Shown: positions 1 to 9,132 of the stretch, one piece after another
How positions within the stretch are numbered: the stretch's first letter is position 1
Layout of the letters: each line of letters begins with the position of its first letter
Source: UBA11051 sp964390495
GTDB taxonomy: Bacteria; Armatimonadota; Zipacnadia; Zipacnadales; UBA11051
NCBI GenBank assembly: GCA_964390495.1
Contig: CAYMIN010000005.1
Location: 62,001 to 126,000 of the forward strand
Length of the DNA: 64,000 nt
Direction: 5' to 3'
The notes under the pieces: generated by a model
What the model was told of the DNA's origin: nothing
Database searches by the model: none
What the model saw: the letters and a program-made list of their open reading frames with translations, nothing else
Translations under genes and position numbers: made by a program

Positions 1-211
1 GTTGGTGTTCTCAGCATCAGGTCAGTGCAAACGCTCGGTGTGCGGCTGCTGCGACAGGCAGGGATGCCTGTCGTCCAGGAGGATCTGTTGTCGGAGCGCG
101 ATTTATTGCGCCCAAGCAACAGCAGCCTCAAGGGCGTGATGAAGAATCACGTCCCTACTCTTTCTGCAGGCCGCTGGGGAAAACCTGCATTCGGGGCAGG
201 AGATGGTCGCT
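1..211. other. Non-coding edge with two hairpins
   Basis: No convincing gene is seen. Two inverted repeats are visible: GACAGGCA/TGCCTGTC around a 4-base loop at 53-72, and CGTGAT/ATCACG at about 136-152. They lie downstream of the minus-strand gene that ends at 212, so they could act in 3' processing or termination, but no T-rich tract follows on either strand. Confidence 0.4.
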
Positions 212-2209
212 TCAGCCGAAAATTACGCTGTAGATACGGACGCTCTCGCCGCCCAAGAGGCCGATCACATTCAATACCACACCGGCGGTGAAATAGTGGC
301 CCACCGCCAGCCCGACAAAGCCGGGGATCAGTTGGCGATAGGCACGCATGCCGCCGAGCTTGAAGACAACCGTCTTGATCAGCCAGACGATGAAGAACGG
401 GCCCCAGATCGGCCCGCTGTAGGAGAGAATCATGCAGAAAGCCAGCGGGTGCAGCGGGAAGCGCAGAAACGCCATGCGCAACAGCATCAGGCCCACGGCT
501 ACCACAAAGCCGGAGCTGGTGGCAAGAATACGGGGCGTGTCGGGTCGCACCGCCGCCTTGGCATAGTCAATTACCGCGGTGTACTCCTGTTGCGCAATCC
601 CCGAGCCCCAGCCGGACATGCGACCCAGTCCGCCGGCACCGTACTCGTAATAGGCGCGCAACAGGCCCGTCATTGAGACCGTGAAGCCGGCCATCAGGGC
701 GGCTATCAGCACCCAATTCATTCCGGTCTGCTTGACACCGGTGGCTCGCGCCAGCCGATAGCCGTCTATCTGATAGGCCATCATGGACGAGTAGTAACCG
801 CGCGAGAGGAACACGAAGGTGGCGAAGACAGTCGCACTTCGCCAACTGTTATTGTGTTTGAGGGCCTCGGAGCCGAGGAAGTAGCGGATGCTCTTGAAGG
901 TCTGATAGAAGGGGAACATCCAGATCAGCGGGACACCGACCTCGGCGCGGATACGGGCATAGACGACCGCCACCATAAAGACCAGGACCATGTACACGAC
1001 GGCCAGCCACAGCGCCATCCCCGCCAGCTTCATCCAGCCGATAACCACGGCAAATGCCAACAGCCCGCCGAAAACCGCCACCCGGTAGCTCATCGGCTCG
1101 TCGGCGTCGTCTATTTCCGCGTCACCGGTGAAGGCCTTGCGCAGCACGTCGGCGATATGATGGCGTGCGATGTAGGCCAGCAGCAGGCAGACGGCCACGT
1201 AAGCGCCCAGGCCCCGCTCCTGCCAGAAGGGATAGCCGGGCAGTTGCAGCCCCGCCATCGCCGCAATCAAGGTCTCCAGCTTGAGGATGAAGTAGAAGGC
1301 CCAGACGCTGAAGGCGATCTCGGTCGGTACCAAATAGCCGAAGCCGATTATCTCCGGGCGGTAAGCGATGGCCATCGGTTCCAGGGCGCTGAAGGGATGC
1401 TCCGTGAACAGCGCGCCGATGTTGTAGGCCCTACCCAGCGCCGTGAAGGCCGGATTGTAGGAGTTGATTACATTGGTGATGTTGAACAGGAAGGCGATGG
1501 CGAAACCGCCCCACATGATGCGACTGCGCAGAAAGGCGACCACCAGGTTGGGCCCGTCAACACCCTGGGTGCAGTCCATCGGCAGGTACAGCAGCGGATA
1601 GGTGAGCTTCTCCTTCTCCGACCACTGCCGCCGGAAGATGGTGCTGATGGCGAGCATGCAGACCCAGACGGCCAGGAAGAAGATGCCCCACATAATAAGC
1701 GGGACAGCCCAGGCTCCCCACGGCACCGCGCCGCTTTCAGAAGCCTCGTAGAGCTTGCGCACGACCTCGCTGTCCTTCGGCACCATCCAGTCGGGCAGAT
1801 GGCCCTGCAAGGAGGCGAAATCATTCTCCGGGGTATTGAAGTAGTAAAGCGTCGGCAGAATGTTGAGGAAGAAGCGCCCGATGCCGCAGCCGGTGACCGT
1901 GGTCGCCACGGCCAAGAAGGCGTAGATCATGATGATCTCGCGGCGGTCGAGACTGAGGCGCTTGCTGATGCGCCGCACCAGCGGATTGAGCAATACCAGG
2001 GCAAGCAAGATGCCGACGGCGGGAATCGGAGGCGCGGCTTCGGTAATCTGGCAGAAATGGGCGATGACCTCGCTCTGGTTGATCCAGAAGCTGGCCAGGT
2101 AGCACAAGACTATGGCGAGGATCAGGCTACGGGCGGTCACGCCGATCAGCGGATAGCGCGGCTGGTCAAGACCGACCGATTCTGAGGTGGTATCCGCGTC
2201 AGCGGCCAT
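212..2209 (-). CDS. DUF6785-type polytopic membrane protein (copy 1)
   Basis: A 665-residue integral membrane protein with about a dozen hydrophobic segments and a short cytoplasmic N-terminus. It is clearly paralogous to the two tandem 667-residue proteins at 31852 and 33936. Shared landmarks are the NDF/NDL-containing loop near residue 130, the VPWGAW/IPWGAW motif, the YPLLYL.MD versus FPIVHLVMD segment, the FLSRGYYxSMMAYQI motif and the FLRFPLHPL C-terminal segment. The family is loosely reminiscent of oligopeptide-transporter-like permeases, but no substrate is known, so transport is inference. It is the last gene of a minus-strand run that starts with peptidoglycan synthases; the gap to the TldE-like gene is small. 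Gene boundaries are secure; function is unknown. Confidence 0.85.
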   Translation of the reverse strand: MAADADTTSESVGLDQPRYPLIGVTARSLILAIVLCYLASFWINQSEVIAHFCQITEAAPPIPAVGILLALVLLNPLVRRISKRLSLDRREIIMIYAFLAVATTVTGCGIGRFFLNILPTLYYFNTPENDFASLQGHLPDWMVPKDSEVVRKLYEASESGAVPWGAWAVPLIMWGIFFLAVWVCMLAISTIFRRQWSEKEKLTYPLLYLPMDCTQGVDGPNLVVAFLRSRIMWGGFAIAFLFNITNVINSYNPAFTALGRAYNIGALFTEHPFSALEPMAIAYRPEIIGFGYLVPTEIAFSVWAFYFILKLETLIAAMAGLQLPGYPFWQERGLGAYVAVCLLLAYIARHHIADVLRKAFTGDAEIDDADEPMSYRVAVFGGLLAFAVVIGWMKLAGMALWLAVVYMVLVFMVAVVYARIRAEVGVPLIWMFPFYQTFKSIRYFLGSEALKHNNSWRSATVFATFVFLSRGYYSSMMAYQIDGYRLARATGVKQTGMNWVLIAALMAGFTVSMTGLLRAYYEYGAGGLGRMSGWGSGIAQQEYTAVIDYAKAAVRPDTPRILATSSGFVVAVGLMLLRMAFLRFPLHPLAFCMILSYSGPIWGPFFIVWLIKTVVFKLGGMRAYRQLIPGFVGLAVGHYFTAGVVLNVIGLLGGESVRIYSVIFG

Positions 2210-2293
2210 GGCTCTATCAATTCGGCGAGGGCTGCTGGGGCCTAGGCCTCGCCAAACTCCTTTCAGCAGGTCTTGGTGTTTCGGTGGCTGGCA

Positions 2294-3631
2294 CTATTCC
2301 TGGCTGGCGACCTGGATATCGCGGATGCGCAGGCTCGGGACGATGATGCCCGGCTCCTCGCGATAGTCGCTGGAGACTGCGTCAATCTTGCCGAGCACCT
2401 CGAAGGCGTCGCTGCCGACCATCGTCGTAGCTACCGGATAGGCCAGCTCGCCCTTCTCGATCTTGAAGCCGAAGTCAACAGTGGCGGAGATGTCTCCGGA
2501 GGCCCCGTCCGGCTGCAGGCCCCCATAAGCGATGTAGAGGCCCTCGTCTATCTCGGAGATCAGCTCGGCCTCGGTACGAGTACCCAGCGCCACCTGGAGA
2601 TTGGAGGTGGTAACGCCGACAGCGCCGCGATAGCCCTGACGCCCGGCATGAGCGGTATTGGCGACCCCGGCCTTATTGGCGGTGTAGGAGTTATGCAGGT
2701 AGGTGGTCAGCACGCCGTCTTTGATGAGCCGGCGTTCGACCTTGGGCACACCCTCGCCGTCATAGGCCGAGGAGCTCAGCCCGCCCGCCACCAGCGGCGC
2801 CTCGGTAATCGTGAGCAGCTCGCTGGCGATAGGTTGCCCCTCTTTGCCGGCGAGGAAGGAGCGGTTGCGCTGAATGTTCTCCGCAGCCGCTGCGCTGACG
2901 CAGGAAAACAGCAGCCCGGAGGCGGCCAGCGGGCCCAGCACCAGCGGCAGGCGCTTGGTCTTCACGGTGCGCCCGCCCAGATAGCGGCGCGCCTGCTGGG
3001 TAGCCTTGGCGGCGACGCCTGTAGGGACGAAATCATTCAGCAGACGAGCCGCGTCATACTCAAAATAGACCCCGACGTCCTCGCCGTCAACGACCACCGC
3101 CTGGAAGCTGATGCCGAGGCTGGTGCCGGAGCGCTGCAGGCCGATGCCGGTTGAGGAGGCGATGGCGCTGGAGCCGACCGTGAGGCTGGCCCCACCTTCG
3201 AGGCGCACGCCCGGCTCAATGGCCCGAGCTTCCTCAATAGCCTGGGTGCACCATTCCACGACCTGTTCGACCTCCAGTCCGGCGACGGTATCGTCGAAGA
3301 GGTCGTCAACCGGGGGCGGCTCGGCGGGGTCGGGCAATGTCACGAAATCGGGGTCGGGATCGGCGGCTTTCGCCAGGGCGGCGGCACTGCGGGCACATTC
3401 CACGACATCCTCGGGCTGGAGGCTTTGGGTACTCGCGCGACCGACACCGCCGTCATGGAAGGCGCGGACGCCGATGCCATAATCGCGAACCACCTCGGTC
3501 TCGCGCAGGCTGGAGTTCTCGACACCCACCCCGACCTCGCGCATCTCCAGGCAATAGGCGTCGGCGAAGTCAGCCCCCGCAGCCATGGCGGCTTTGACGG
3601 CTTTCTGGGCGATGTCGAGCAGCTCGCTCAT
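2294..3631 (-). CDS. TldD/PmbA family protein, TldE (PmbA)-like subunit
   Basis: A 445-residue protein of the TldD/PmbA family. In known systems TldD and TldE form a heterodimeric zinc protease in which TldD carries the metal site and TldE is the non-catalytic partner. This protein has the family layout (ASTGIGLQRSGTSLGIS region, C-terminal beta-barrel with AHAGRQGYRG and GxxSGDISATVDFG) but lacks an HExxxH motif, which fits the TldE role. The start at 3631 (MSELLDIAQ) is preferred over an upstream in-frame start because GGAGG lies just upstream. It directly follows the TldD-like gene on the same strand, so the two are probably cotranscribed and form one complex. Substrate (peptide maturation or general proteolysis) cannot be told from the sequence. 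Confidence 0.9.
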   Translation of the reverse strand: MSELLDIAQKAVKAAMAAGADFADAYCLEMREVGVGVENSSLRETEVVRDYGIGVRAFHDGGVGRASTQSLQPEDVVECARSAAALAKAADPDPDFVTLPDPAEPPPVDDLFDDTVAGLEVEQVVEWCTQAIEEARAIEPGVRLEGGASLTVGSSAIASSTGIGLQRSGTSLGISFQAVVVDGEDVGVYFEYDAARLLNDFVPTGVAAKATQQARRYLGGRTVKTKRLPLVLGPLAASGLLFSCVSAAAAENIQRNRSFLAGKEGQPIASELLTITEAPLVAGGLSSSAYDGEGVPKVERRLIKDGVLTTYLHNSYTANKAGVANTAHAGRQGYRGAVGVTTSNLQVALGTRTEAELISEIDEGLYIAYGGLQPDGASGDISATVDFGFKIEKGELAYPVATTMVGSDAFEVLGKIDAVSSDYREEPGIIVPSLRIRDIQVASQE

Positions 3632-3691
3632 GGTGTCCTCCGTTCCTACCACTCAGGCCATCCCCCGTGGCTTGTAAACCGTCCGGATTAA

Positions 3692-5095
3692 TTACTGGGT
3701 TTCCTGGCCGCCGACTACGACCTGCGAGATACGTACATGCGGCCCGCCGGCGTCAACGGCCATGCCCTGGCCATTCTTGCCGCAGGTGCCGCCAAGCTCG
3801 AACTCCAAGTCGTCAGCTACGGCGGTGACTTTCTGCAGCGTCTCCAGCGTGCGGCCGGAGATGCAGACATTGCGGTAGTGGGTGCCCAGCTTGCCATTCT
3901 TGATCCTGTAAGCGTGCTCGACGTTGCATGTAAACTGGCCCTGGGCGGTGAAGACGTAGCCCCAGCCGCCGCCGCTGAGGTACAAGCCCTCGTCCATTTC
4001 GGCCATCATCTCCGCCAGCGTCCATTTGCCCGGTTCGATGGCGGTGTTGCTCATGCGGACAATAGGGACGCTTTGATGGCCGTCGGCGCGGGCCGAACCG
4101 TTCGGCGGCACACCGAAACGCGCCGCCGTCTCGAGGCTGTGCAGGTAGCCCTTCAGTATCCCGTTCTTCACGATAACATGACGCTGGGCCGGGACGCCCT
4201 CGTGATCATAGTCGAAGCTGCCGTTGAGGTCGGGAAGTGTGGGATCGTCAGTGATGGTGACCTCTTCGGCGGCGACCTGCTCGCCGAGCTTGCCGGCCAG
4301 AATCGAGTTACCGCTCCATACGGCATCAGCCTCGGAATTGTGCCCGAAGGCCTCATGCACCAACAGGCCGCAGATGCGGTGATCAATGATGACATCGAAG
4401 GTGCCGGCGGGTGCCCGCTGTGCGCTCAGCAAATCCACTGCCTTCTTCGCGGTCTGCTTGCCCAGGGTCTCGATGTCCGTCGCCTCGATCAGTTCGTAGC
4501 CGGTGCGGTTGGCCTTGCGGTCGGCGCTCCGCTGGCGGGTGTTGCCGTCAGTGGCTACCACGGAGAGGCCGATGGAGGTGCCGGTGCTTTCGTAGTGCAG
4601 CAAGGTGCCGAGACTATTAGCCAAGAACATCTCACCGCAGCCGTCGGCGTAGCTGGCGACGGTGTTGGCGATCTTGTTTGGCTGATAGCTGCGGGCGGCC
4701 CTTTCGAGCTCGAACACGCGGGCCACGCGGTCCTTCAGCGGCACCTGGTCCGGGCGAATACGAGGCGGCTTGCCCACTTCGCCGTGGGCCGGCTCGACTT
4801 CGGCGACCATGCCCGGGTCGGTGACGTGGGAGCTGGCGGCCTGGGCCATTGCAGTTGCATCCTCCACACAATGCAGCAGCTCCGCCTCCTCGGGTCGGTT
4901 GGTCGGAGCAAAGCCCCATGCACCATCTACCAGCACGCGTAAGCCCGCGCCGCGCGAGCGGGAGCTGGAGATCTTGTCAGCGCGGCCGTCCTCCACGGCA
5001 ATGGCCGTAGCAGCGCCGTTGCTGATACGCAAATCGGCGAAATCAGCGCCCTGATCGAGCGCCGCCTGGATGATCCGTTCCATCAACTGTTGCAT
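3692..5095 (-). CDS. tldD: TldD-like metalloprotease subunit
   Basis: A 467-residue TldD family protein. The zinc-binding HExxxH motif is present as HEAFGH followed by NSEAD. The C-terminal half has the family-typical RMSNTAIEPG segment, a GLYLSGGGWG region and a C-terminal GTCGKNGQ stretch. An in-frame start lies upstream at 5128, but ATG at 5095 (MQQLMERII) is preferred because GAGAGG lies about 7 bases upstream and it avoids overlap with the preceding gene. Paired with the TldE-like gene 60 bp downstream, it should form the active heterodimer. TldD/E complexes degrade unfolded peptides and mature some ribosomally made peptides; no precursor peptide gene is seen nearby. Confidence 0.93.
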   Translation of the reverse strand: MQQLMERIIQAALDQGADFADLRISNGAATAIAVEDGRADKISSSRSRGAGLRVLVDGAWGFAPTNRPEEAELLHCVEDATAMAQAASSHVTDPGMVAEVEPAHGEVGKPPRIRPDQVPLKDRVARVFELERAARSYQPNKIANTVASYADGCGEMFLANSLGTLLHYESTGTSIGLSVVATDGNTRQRSADRKANRTGYELIEATDIETLGKQTAKKAVDLLSAQRAPAGTFDVIIDHRICGLLVHEAFGHNSEADAVWSGNSILAGKLGEQVAAEEVTITDDPTLPDLNGSFDYDHEGVPAQRHVIVKNGILKGYLHSLETAARFGVPPNGSARADGHQSVPIVRMSNTAIEPGKWTLAEMMAEMDEGLYLSGGGWGYVFTAQGQFTCNVEHAYRIKNGKLGTHYRNVCISGRTLETLQKVTAVADDLEFELGGTCGKNGQGMAVDAGGPHVRISQVVVGGQETQ

Positions 5096-5124
5096 AGCTA
5101 GCCTCTCTGTGCAAAGCGCCCCTT

Positions 5125-5493
5125 TCACTCTTGGGGTGAGGGCGATGATGACTGTTGCCGGCTTGCGGCCATGGCCTTGAGGCCGGCGGCGAGGGCTTTA
5201 CCCACAGCTCTGGCTAGGACCTGTCCCCGGCTGTGCTTCGCTGTATCACTAGGATCGGCCTGCTCGACACTTGGCTCAGGTCTGTGGTGCGATATCAGCA
5301 GGCAGATGCCGACACCGAGGATAACACCGCCTGCCGCCGCCAGGATAGTAGTCAGCGGCGGGCGCAGGCTCTGTGTCATTTGCGTGGCCCGGCCCTTGAT
5401 TTGGGTCTCGAGACGGTCCACGACATGGCCGAGCTCCTCAAGCGCGACCTCAGGTTTCGGTGGCGGTTTCTGCTTGCTGCTTGTCTTTGCCAT
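5125..5493 (-). CDS. Small single-span membrane protein (YqjD/ElaB-like layout)
   Basis: A 122-residue protein with a charged, lysine/proline-rich N-terminus, an amphipathic stretch (ELGHVVDRLETQIKGRATQM) and one hydrophobic segment at about residues 50-67 followed by a basic, low-complexity tail. The layout resembles the DUF883/YqjD/ElaB class of inner-membrane-anchored stress proteins, but there is no recognisable motif. Its start overlaps the 3' end of the upstream holin-like gene by about 44 bp, so the two are translationally linked, like the yqjD-yqjE pair of enterobacteria. That analogy is an inference. Confidence 0.6.
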   Translation of the reverse strand: MAKTSSKQKPPPKPEVALEELGHVVDRLETQIKGRATQMTQSLRPPLTTILAAAGGVILGVGICLLISHHRPEPSVEQADPSDTAKHSRGQVLARAVGKALAAGLKAMAASRQQSSSPSPQE

Positions 5494-5794
5494 CCGTATC
5501 ATCTTTCGGTTGCTTCTTGCCCGCGACCATGATCATGACCGCCGCCGCGAGTAGCAGTATGAGAGCCGCGATAAAGTATGGTGGGGCAGAGGAAAGGAAA
5601 TAGATCGCCAGCCAGTTGATCAGACCCATAGACAGGTAAACCAGCGCCAACACCAGACAGGCAAGCGCCAGGGCGAATAGAGCCATCTTCTTGCCGGAGG
5701 CAATGGCAAAGTCCGTGACCACGGCCCGAACATAGCTAGTCATGCCGCGCAGGAATTGCTTGACAAGTTCGGACAGCGAATCGGAGTTCTGCAT
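5450..5794 (-). CDS. Phage-holin-family / YqjE-like membrane protein
   Basis: A 114-residue protein with an amphipathic N-terminal helix (SELVKQFLRGMTSYVRAVVTDFAIASGKK), two strong hydrophobic segments at about residues 38-62 and 70-91, and a charged hydrophilic tail. This matches the Actinobacterial holin-X (superfamily III) / YqjE group of small inner-membrane proteins. ATG at 5794 is preferred over the GTG one codon upstream. No other phage gene is nearby, so a lysis role is unlikely. The overlap with the next small membrane protein suggests a functional pair, possibly a membrane stress or ribosome-association role, which is not shown here. Confidence 0.65.
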   Translation of the reverse strand: MQNSDSLSELVKQFLRGMTSYVRAVVTDFAIASGKKMALFALALACLVLALVYLSMGLINWLAIYFLSSAPPYFIAALILLLAAAVMIMVAGKKQPKDDTDGKDKQQAETATET

Positions 5795-5857
5795 CACTGC
5801 AACCCCCTGGAGCGGCTTGGTGTCGGTTCCGCAAGCCGCTTGGGCTTCGGCTGACTG

Positions 5858-6916
5858 TCACTTCTTGAGGCCGGCCAGTAAAAGGCGCAGTTTGCGCACT
5901 GTCGGCTCGGCGATGTTGAATAGACGGTACCATATCGGCGAGTAGATTTGGTCCCACTCGCCGATGTATTCGACATAACGGGCGGCAAACCCTTCCTTGA
6001 AACGATTGAGGCCGTAGAGCGGGCTGGCCTTGTCGTTTTCACGGGCGACACCGCGCAGGTCATAGACCTGGCAGCCGCGCGCCTTGGCCCAGCGCATCAT
6101 CTCCCACTGCATCAGGTGATTGGGCATCTTATTGCGGTGCCGGTTGCTGGAAGCGCCATAGACGTACCAGGCGCACTTGCCGATGGTCAAACTAATCGCG
6201 GCGGCAACCGGCTCATCGCCCAGTCTGGCGATGAATAGCCCGCCGAGACCGGCTGCGATCAGCAGGTCGTAGAGGTCAATGAAGTAGCTTTCGGCGCGGA
6301 CCTTGAAGCCGTCGCGCTCGGCAGTCTCAAGCAGCAGCCGGTAGAACACGGCGACCTGCTCGCGGGGGCAATCGCTGCTGATGGTTATGCCCTTACGCTC
6401 TGCCAGACGCACGTTATAGCGCCACTTGCTCTTGAAGCGGGCCAGGATCTCGTCTTCTGAGGGAGTTACATCAACCTGCATGACATAGCGGGGCTGGATG
6501 CCGCCGAAGGCCTCATCACCGATCGGCGCCGGGGAGAAGTCGTGATCACGCAGCGTGCGGAGGTACGCTGAATTGTCCTGCGGGATCGCCGGGTCAATCT
6601 TGTAAGCCATCGCCCCGTGCTCTCTGGCCAGGGCATTGACCTGCTCTAGCAGCAGCTCGAAAAGGCGCGGGCGGCTCAGGTCATATAGCGGCCCTCGCGG
6701 GCTGTACAACAGGCAGCGGCCGAGACCCGGCACCGGTCGCTTGAGCACCTGCACCGCAGCGCTGATCCGGCCGCCTTCCTCGATGGCAAGGCGGTACGGT
6801 TGCCAGCCGGTGCGGGACTTCAGCTCGCCCCATTCCCAGCTCTGCATGAAATCGCCGTATTCACAGGCGGCGACGAAATCGTTGTAGCGCTGCTTGCTGT
6901 CTTGTCCCAGAAGCAT
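5858..6916 (-). CDS. FemAB/FemX-type aminoacyltransferase
   Basis: A 352-residue protein of the FemABX family, with two GNAT-like halves. Family landmarks are FMQSWEWGELK near the N-terminus, LYSPRGPLYD, FKSKWRYNVRLAERKG, the AWYVYGASS block, NHLMQWEMMRWAKARG and YGLNRFKEGF at the C-terminus. Family members transfer amino acids from aminoacyl-tRNA to the lipid II stem peptide, building peptidoglycan cross-bridges, or resistance-type modifications. The start at 6916 (MLLGQDSKQ) fits the family N-terminus better than the in-frame start at 6988, which falls at the edge of a palindromic repeat. It follows PBP2 and a class A PBP on the same strand, which supports a role in cell-wall building. Confidence 0.82.
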   Translation of the reverse strand: MLLGQDSKQRYNDFVAACEYGDFMQSWEWGELKSRTGWQPYRLAIEEGGRISAAVQVLKRPVPGLGRCLLYSPRGPLYDLSRPRLFELLLEQVNALAREHGAMAYKIDPAIPQDNSAYLRTLRDHDFSPAPIGDEAFGGIQPRYVMQVDVTPSEDEILARFKSKWRYNVRLAERKGITISSDCPREQVAVFYRLLLETAERDGFKVRAESYFIDLYDLLIAAGLGGLFIARLGDEPVAAAISLTIGKCAWYVYGASSNRHRNKMPNHLMQWEMMRWAKARGCQVYDLRGVARENDKASPLYGLNRFKEGFAARYVEYIGEWDQIYSPIWYRLFNIAEPTVRKLRLLLAGLKK

Positions 6917-6987
6917 GTTCAGGCGGCTCTCAGTCCTGTGGCGATTGGTTGGGTACTGCGGCGCGCTCAAGTATAGCCAGCGCGGCA

Positions 6988-7068
6988 ACGACCTCGGGCT
7001 GGAAGCTGAGAATGTGTGCGCATTCTCACCTGCCCTTCGACAAGCTCAGGGCAGGCCGAGCTACGCGT
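6988..7068 (-). repeat. 81-bp palindromic dispersed element, full-length copy 1
   Basis: An 81-bp intergenic element made of three adjacent inverted repeats: a CTCGGGC/GCCCGAG hairpin, a GAGAATG/CATTCTC near-palindrome, and a CCTGCCCT/AGGGCAGG hairpin around TTCGACAAGCTC. It is the reverse complement of the copy at 57181-57261, with about one mismatch. It sits between PBP2 and the FemX-like gene. It behaves like a REP-type element; mobility by a RAYT-like transposase is an inference, and no such gene is in the window. Confidence 0.85.
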
Positions 7069-7114
7069 TTTCTGGACTATCTGGGCTAGGTGATCGGTGG
7101 AAGGCATTGTCGTT

Positions 7115-9055
7115 TCATTGATCAGTTGCAGGTTTGTATTTCGCTGCCATGGCTGCGGCGAGAATGTCGCGCGCCACAGGTCCGGCTGTGGAGCTGCCGT
7201 AGCCGCCTTCAGACACCAGTACGGTCGCGACAAAGCGCGGCTTGGTGGAAGGTGCGAAGGCCGTGATCCAGGCGTGAGTTGGCAGGCGCTTGTCATGCTC
7301 TGCGGAGCCGGTCTTGGCGGCGCACGAAAAAGGCAAGGCGTCGAGCAGATGGGCGGTGCCGTTGCGGTCGGTGACCGCTCGGCGCATACCGGCGCGCACC
7401 GTCGCCAAAGTACCGGGCTTGAGTTGCAGGTGGCGCCGGACCTTGCGCTCGAAGGTGGTAGGCGGCCGGTGCATGTCATGCGGCCAGGCGATCTTGCGCA
7501 CCACGGAGGGTTGGATGACATCACCATCAGTGGCAACCACAGCCGTGGCGACGGCCACTTGCAGGGGCGTGGCGGACAGATAGCCCTGGCCGATGACCAT
7601 GTTAAGCGTATCGCCGCTGCGCCAGTCCTCGCTGGTCTTGCTGCGCTTATACTCTTTGGTCGGCACCAGTCCACAGGCACTGCCGGTCAGGCCCAGACCG
7701 GTCGGTTCCCCGAGGCCGAACTGGCGCGCATAGTTGGCAATGGCACTGCTGGTGAGGCCGGATTTGCGGACCAGCTCGTAGAAGTACACATCACACGACT
7801 CCGCGATGGCCTGGTAGAAATCAAGGCGGCCATGGCCCTTACGCTGCCAGCACTTGAACGGCTGATGTTTGGTGCCTTCGTGGATGATACCTTTGCAGAG
7901 ATAGGTGGTGGTGGTACTAACCGACGTAGTCTCCAGCGCGGCCGTTGCCGAGACCATCTTGAAGGTGGAGGCGGGAGCATACTGGCCGCCGATGGCCTTG
8001 TTGAATAATGGCTTGCGCGGATTATCGTTGAGAGCCTTGAACTCCTCGGGCGACCAGCCTCTGACCCAGCCGTTGGGGTCGAAGGTCGGGTAGCTGGCCA
8101 TCGCTACCACTCCGCCGGTTTGCAGGTCGAGACAGACCGCCGCCCCGGTCTTGCCGGTGGTGGTCTTGATCGCATTTGCGAGGGCGGCTTCGGCTGCTTG
8201 TTGCACGCGAACGTCAATCGTTAGATAGACCGTGGCCCCCGGTGCCGCCGGCTCGTGGTAAACCAGGCGCACCGGACTGTTGAGACGGTCCACTTCATAG
8301 ACGGTGCGGCTGCGGCGGCCTTGCAGTATCGGTACCGCCGGCGCGGTGTTGGTATCAAGTTCGCACAACTCCTCAACGCCGGTCTGGCCGACAATGGAAT
8401 CGTTTCCGTATATCGGCATCCCCTCGATGCCCTCCGGCTTAGGGGGACGGCTCGGGTCACTCAGTACATCATCAGGATAGGGCAGAGCCTTGTAGGTTGC
8501 GGTACGGTCTGGGGGGATGCTGCTGAGGCTGCGTGCGTAACCCAACAGGTGTGCAGCCAGCGAGCCATGGGGGTAGTGGCGGTGAGCACACTCGGCGATG
8601 CGGACTCCAGGCAGCTCCGGGGCGCGCTCCTCGACCTGGGCGACCACCTTGAAGGAAGCGTTCTCGCCGCCGGGTAGAGGCACGGCCTGCATCTGGGTTG
8701 ACTTGATCTTCCCAAAATGCCGGCGCAGCTCGGCAGCGGAAGTACCGCCCAGGATGCCGGCCAGGATCGCGACTTCCTTCTCAAGGTCATCCTCGCGCCC
8801 GGGTAGGTCCTTGGGGACCACCTCAACATGCCAGGCATAGCGGTTGTCCACCAGCACCTCGCCATTGCAGTCCACAATCAGCCCGCGGGGCGCTGGGCCG
8901 AAGACCTCCGTGAGGCGGTTCTTCTGCGCCTGCTTAGCGTAGGGCACCCAGTTGGCCACCTGCAGCGTCCACAGCCGTACCAGCAAGGCCAGGAGAGCCA
9001 GGCCGAAGAATACGCCCAGTCCCATGATGCGCATGTTTGTAGTAGGCTTATCCAT
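7115..9055 (-). CDS. mrdA: Penicillin-binding protein 2, elongasome transpeptidase
   Basis: A 646-residue class B PBP. One N-terminal transmembrane anchor (about residues 8-28) is followed by a dimerisation domain containing the RGLIVDCNG motif and by the transpeptidase domain. The catalytic motifs are visible: STFK with Ser363 as nucleophile, SCD at 420-422 (the SxD variant usual in PBP2) and KTGS at 581-584. It cross-links peptidoglycan during side-wall elongation in the periplasm. The gene lies 77 bp downstream of the class A PBP on the same strand and upstream of a FemX-like gene, forming a peptidoglycan operon. No rodA or mreBCD is in the window. Length is normal for the family. Confidence 0.95.
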   Translation of the reverse strand: MDKPTTNMRIMGLGVFFGLALLALLVRLWTLQVANWVPYAKQAQKNRLTEVFGPAPRGLIVDCNGEVLVDNRYAWHVEVVPKDLPGREDDLEKEVAILAGILGGTSAAELRRHFGKIKSTQMQAVPLPGGENASFKVVAQVEERAPELPGVRIAECAHRHYPHGSLAAHLLGYARSLSSIPPDRTATYKALPYPDDVLSDPSRPPKPEGIEGMPIYGNDSIVGQTGVEELCELDTNTAPAVPILQGRRSRTVYEVDRLNSPVRLVYHEPAAPGATVYLTIDVRVQQAAEAALANAIKTTTGKTGAAVCLDLQTGGVVAMASYPTFDPNGWVRGWSPEEFKALNDNPRKPLFNKAIGGQYAPASTFKMVSATAALETTSVSTTTTYLCKGIIHEGTKHQPFKCWQRKGHGRLDFYQAIAESCDVYFYELVRKSGLTSSAIANYARQFGLGEPTGLGLTGSACGLVPTKEYKRSKTSEDWRSGDTLNMVIGQGYLSATPLQVAVATAVVATDGDVIQPSVVRKIAWPHDMHRPPTTFERKVRRHLQLKPGTLATVRAGMRRAVTDRNGTAHLLDALPFSCAAKTGSAEHDKRLPTHAWITAFAPSTKPRFVATVLVSEGGYGSSTAGPVARDILAAAMAAKYKPATDQ

Positions 9056-9132
9056 GAGAACCGATCAGTCCGTTGGGGCCATCTCATCGGGGAGATGGCG
9101 GCACTTTGTCAGCGCGCGGCCCGGGGGAAGGC

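Noticed and set aside
854..2185. Long open frame (443 codons) antisense to the DUF6785 gene
   Set aside because: Low-complexity His/Asp/Gln-rich translation, typical of the antisense frame of a GC-rich gene; the minus-strand protein has two clear paralogs.
5450..5794. Prophage remnant based on the holin-family protein
   Set aside because: No other phage gene nearby; the two-gene layout matches chromosomal YqjE/YqjD-like pairs.
6967..7680. 237-codon minus-strand frame overlapping PBP2
   Set aside because: It is an alternative frame of the PBP2 C-terminus running into the palindromic repeat; composition is Ser/Pro/Arg noise.
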